Positions 45,935 to 48,201 of a stretch of 48,201 nucleotides of DNA are shown one piece after another. Both the position numbers and the translations under genes were made by a program. Each line of letters begins with the position of its first letter. Within the stretch, counting starts at the first letter, position 1. The notes under the pieces were generated by a model. The model saw only the letters and a list, made by a program, of their open reading frames with translations. It was not told where the DNA came from and did not search any database. Origin of the DNA: a virus; IMG/VR virus record IMGVR_UViG_3300046012_000272, positions 1 to 48,201 of that record, one strand, 5' to 3'.

Positions 45935-46077
45935 CCGCGACAGTCATTGCATTTCCCAAGCGATACCTGCCGCCGCCGCCCGCACCGGCAGACGTTCAAT
46001 CAGCCTACGAGCTGATGATGTCCGCACAACGCATTCTATGGGCCAAGCAGGCTCAAGCCGATGGAGTCGCAAAGTGA
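45931..46077 (+). CDS. small hypothetical protein
   Basis: 48 residues, ATG 45931 (ATGA overlap upstream). Begins TATVIAFPKRYLPPPPAP, a basic/Pro-rich start, then a helix. Overlaps the next gene as GTGA. Unknown. Confidence 0.55.
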   Translation: MTATVIAFPKRYLPPPPAPADVQSAYELMMSAQRILWAKQAQADGVAK

Positions 46078-46391
46078 CCCTTCAATCGCCTGAGTATTAC
46101 GCAGATGCAGCGGCGCTGGCAAAGCCTCGCTCGGTTCGCAAAATCCAATTCGAAATCCTCGCAAGGGACGCGCGAACGCAGCAACTGGCTGACGGCACTG
46201 TAGAGCAGCGGATCAAAAAGCTAACGCACGATGCCGAAGCCCGTATCCGCGAACTCGCCCTGCTCTACCAAGACCCGTCAACGCGGAAACTTGTTGCAGA
46301 TCATCTAGGCGATTTGTGGACGACAAGCCGCGTCCTTCACGAATTGACGTGGGCCATTCGTAATCCGCATGAACAGGACATGAGCAAATGA
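46074..46391 (+). CDS. hypothetical helical protein
   Basis: 105 residues, GTG 46074 overlapping the previous stop; a longer frame to 45906 lacks a site. Long helices with DARTQQLADGTVEQRIKKLTHD and a Trp-rich end (LWTTSRVLHELTWAIRN). ATGA overlap with the ERF gene suggests a recombination accessory role, not proven. Confidence 0.6.
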   Translation: MTLQSPEYYADAAALAKPRSVRKIQFEILARDARTQQLADGTVEQRIKKLTHDAEARIRELALLYQDPSTRKLVADHLGDLWTTSRVLHELTWAIRNPHEQDMSK

Positions 46392-47134
46392 ACCAAGTTG
46401 TCAGGCAGGAAGACCCGAACGCGGTTGTTCACGCCGATCCGCAGACGATCATGGAAGTGATCAGTCGTGCCGCGAACGATCCCAACACCGATGTCGATAA
46501 GCTCGAAAGGCTCATGGGGCTTTACGAGCGGATCGAGGCGCGAAATTCGGAGCAGGGTTTCAACGAGGCCATGTCGCAAGCGCAATCGGAAATGCGCCCG
46601 ATTGCCGCCGACAGCAATAACCCGCAGACGCGCAGCCGATACGCCTCATTCTCCGCGCTCGATAAGGCCATGCGGCCGATTTACACCAAGAACGGCTTTG
46701 GCCTGAGCTTCGACACCGGGGAAGGTGCGCCGGACACTTATGTTCGCGTGGTCTGCCACGTCTCGCATCGCGACGGCTACAGCCGAAAATACCACGTCGA
46801 TATGCCAGCCGATGGCAAAGGTGCCAAGGGCGGCGATGTCATGACCAAGACCCATGCGGTCGGGTCCGCCATGACTTACGGCCAGCGTTATCTGCTCAAG
46901 CTGATTTTTAACGTCGCCGTGGGCGAAGATGACGATGGCAACCGATCCACAAACGTTGATCGCATCACTGATGAACAGGCGATGGCGCTTAGGGACTTGC
47001 TCGAAAGCACCGGAGCGCCAAAGGACAAATTCCTTAAGTGGGCGAAGATCCAGTCTTTGGAGGATTTGCCGGCCGCTCATTACGATTCCGCCGTCATGGC
47101 GATCAAGGCCGCTGGGAAAAAGGCTCAGTCATGA
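46388..47134 (+). CDS. erf: ERF-family single-strand DNA annealing protein
   Basis: 248 residues. ERF pattern: FNEAMSQAQSEMRPIAADS near residue 57, RYASFSALDKAMRPIYTKNGFGLSFDT, HAVGSAMTYGQRYLL in the core, and an acidic end to the domain (VGEDDDGN). Anneals complementary single strands in phage recombination, allowing circularisation of terminally redundant DNA. C-terminal part variable. Coupled (ATGA) to the exonuclease gene. Confidence 0.92.
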   Translation: MNQVVRQEDPNAVVHADPQTIMEVISRAANDPNTDVDKLERLMGLYERIEARNSEQGFNEAMSQAQSEMRPIAADSNNPQTRSRYASFSALDKAMRPIYTKNGFGLSFDTGEGAPDTYVRVVCHVSHRDGYSRKYHVDMPADGKGAKGGDVMTKTHAVGSAMTYGQRYLLKLIFNVAVGEDDDGNRSTNVDRITDEQAMALRDLLESTGAPKDKFLKWAKIQSLEDLPAAHYDSAVMAIKAAGKKAQS

Positions 47135-47757
47135 TCGAGATTTTCGATTGCGATCAAAACTCCGAGGCTTGGTATCTCGCCCGAAAGGGCCTTCCAACCG
47201 CCTCTGAATTTGCTGCCATTCTATCACCTGGGAAGGGCAAAGCCGAAAGCAAGACGCGCCGGACCTATCTCCTAAAGCTTGCTGGCGAAATTCTTACCGG
47301 CGACCTCATGGAGCATCCGACGAGCTTTCACATGGAGCGCGGCAAGGTCATGGAGGACGAGGCGCGCGATGCCTATGCCTTCCACACCGATGCGGAGCCT
47401 ATTCGTGTTGGCTTTGTCAGGAACGGCCAGAAAGGTTGCAGCCCGGACTCGCTCGTTGGCGATGTTGGCATGCTGGAAATCAAAACGAAGCTGCCGCACC
47501 TGATTATCGACCTTCTCATCAAGGACGAGTTCCCCGAGGAACACATTGCGCAATGCCAAGGTGCGCTTTGGGTCTGCGAGCGGGAATGGATCGACATCGC
47601 GGTCTATTGGCCGAAGCTGCCGACATTCATCAAGCGTGCTTATCGGGACGAGCCTTTCATCGCCAAGCTGTCAGACGCCGTTGATGCCTTTAACGCGGAG
47701 CTTGCCGCGACGGTCGATCAAATCCGCCGTTATGGAGCCTTGGAGCAAGCAGCATGA
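47131..47757 (+). CDS. YqaJ/lambda-type recombination exonuclease
   Basis: 208 residues from ATG 47131 (ATGA overlap). Features of the PD-(D/E)XK YqaJ domain: RKGLPTASEFAAIL near the start, MERGKVMEDEARDAYAF, GCSPDSLVG with Asp, GMLEIKTK with Glu-x-Lys, and HIAQCQGALWVC. Degrades 5' ends to give 3' overhangs for the ERF protein. Length normal, catalytic residues present. Confidence 0.9.
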   Translation: MIEIFDCDQNSEAWYLARKGLPTASEFAAILSPGKGKAESKTRRTYLLKLAGEILTGDLMEHPTSFHMERGKVMEDEARDAYAFHTDAEPIRVGFVRNGQKGCSPDSLVGDVGMLEIKTKLPHLIIDLLIKDEFPEEHIAQCQGALWVCEREWIDIAVYWPKLPTFIKRAYRDEPFIAKLSDAVDAFNAELAATVDQIRRYGALEQAA

Positions 47758-47921
47758 CCCGCGAAAAGCCCTGCCAGCATTGCGGCAATATCTTTCGCAA
47801 AGATGCTCCCCTGAGCGCGGCTCAATGGGCATCGCGCATGTTCTGTTCGAAGACGTGCGCCGGGAAGGTGCTGACGATCAAGAACCAGTCGCGCCGCGAG
47901 ACTGCGGAGATACGGGCATGA
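47754..47921 (+). CDS. small zinc-finger protein
   Basis: 55 residues, ATG 47754 (ATGA overlap upstream), TGA at 47919-47921. PCQHCGNIF and FCSKTCAGK give a CxxC plus CxxxC zinc finger, common in phage early proteins. Unknown function. Coupled to the next gene. Confidence 0.65.
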   Translation: MTREKPCQHCGNIFRKDAPLSAAQWASRMFCSKTCAGKVLTIKNQSRRETAEIRA

Positions 47922-48201
47922 GCGCTCCGATCTATTACACATGGACGGACGACGGGGCGATGAAGCCTCTAGCGCGCTTTGCAAAGCTCTGTGACAAGGA
48001 GTTTTGCGTCGGGGAGACTTATTGTCTTGTCCCGCATGATGACCGTTCGGCCAACAGTCACCGGCATTATTTCGCGAGCTTACACGACGCATGGATGAAC
48101 CTGCCCGAGGATATCGCAGAGCGGTTCCCGACAAGCGAGCATCTTCGCAAATTCTGTCTGATTAAAGCCGGATATGCCGATCAGCGCCAGTTCGTTTGCT
48201 T
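47918..48201 (+). CDS. hypothetical phage protein, N-terminal part (runs off window)
   Basis: 94 residues visible from ATG 47918, frame open at the right edge. SHRHYFASLHDAWMNLPEDIAERFPTSEHLRKFCL-type sequence (quoted only in part: HYFASLHDAWMNLPEDIAER) is of a small family I remember from Rhizobiales phages, usually about 150 residues long with a further C-terminal half. Function unknown. Part of the rightward early operon. Confidence 0.7.
   Translation, partial: MSAPIYYTWTDDGAMKPLARFAKLCDKEFCVGETYCLVPHDDRSANSHRHYFASLHDAWMNLPEDIAERFPTSEHLRKFCLIKAGYADQRQFVC

Noticed and set aside
1-48201. CRISPR array
   Set aside because: No evenly spaced repeats of 20-40 bases seen anywhere.
1-48201. Direct terminal repeats proving a circular contig
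   Set aside because: The first and last bases do not match each other.

Overview
The window looks like a temperate, tailed (short-tailed, P22-like) bacteriophage of an alphaproteobacterium, probably a Rhizobiales host. Reasons: an integrase next to a tRNA-Gln-derived attachment site; an S24-type repressor with a divergent Cro-like gene; an ERF/YqaJ recombination pair; and a head module of P22 type (portal, scaffold, coat, gp4-like and gp10-like head-tail proteins). Base composition looks moderately GC-rich, and several small proteins resemble, from memory, ones common in Rhizobiales phages. No chromosomal housekeeping gene is visible.

Layout. 1-2559 (+): end of the rightward early operon, four small unknowns, an excisionase-like HTH protein and a tyrosine integrase. 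2583-2631: the 3' half of a tRNA-Gln(CUG), the likely att core. 2768-4274 (+): seven tiny tightly packed genes of unknown role. 4327-6731 (-): lysis cassette (small membrane proteins, secreted peptidase-like protein, lipoprotein, holin-like protein, GH24 lysozyme). 6862-9297: probable surface-modification cargo, a SAM methyltransferase (+) facing a GT-C membrane glycosyltransferase (-). 9358-34929 (-): late operon read right to left from TerS through TerL, portal, scaffold, coat, head-tail joining proteins, an oxygenase and acetyltransferase pair, ejection proteins and a huge tailspike; two HNH homing-type endonucleases are inserted in it. 34972-43547 (-): leftward early operon with a Cro-like regulator, GIY-YIG and other nucleases, DnaA-domain-IV protein, RusA, a tRNA-Arg, a replication protein, an intact TnpB and a candidate late regulator. 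43548-44495: the genetic switch, with three copies of the palindrome GTAGCGCTAC. 44496-48201 (+): rightward early operon ending, inside the window, with ERF recombinase and YqaJ/lambda-type exonuclease.

How it works together. The S24 repressor (43621-44328) probably binds GTAGCGCTAC operators that sit in the spacers of two TTGACA promoters, one leftward and one rightward. Release starts leftward regulation and replication and rightward recombination and integration/excision. The protein at 36137-36733 sits where lambda Q would, just before the terminase genes, and at least five intrinsic terminators lie on the late strand, so late expression probably depends on antitermination or on several promoters.

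Phage genes lie on both sides of the att core, so this is not a simple prophage end: the window is best read as a circular or permuted phage map opened between the recombination and integration modules (or tandem copies). Points most worth following: the TnpB gene translationally coupled to its neighbour, a tRNA-Arg nested in frame in an HNH gene, the slippery heptamer at the int start, Sec signal peptides on virion-type proteins, and the operator-promoter architecture.
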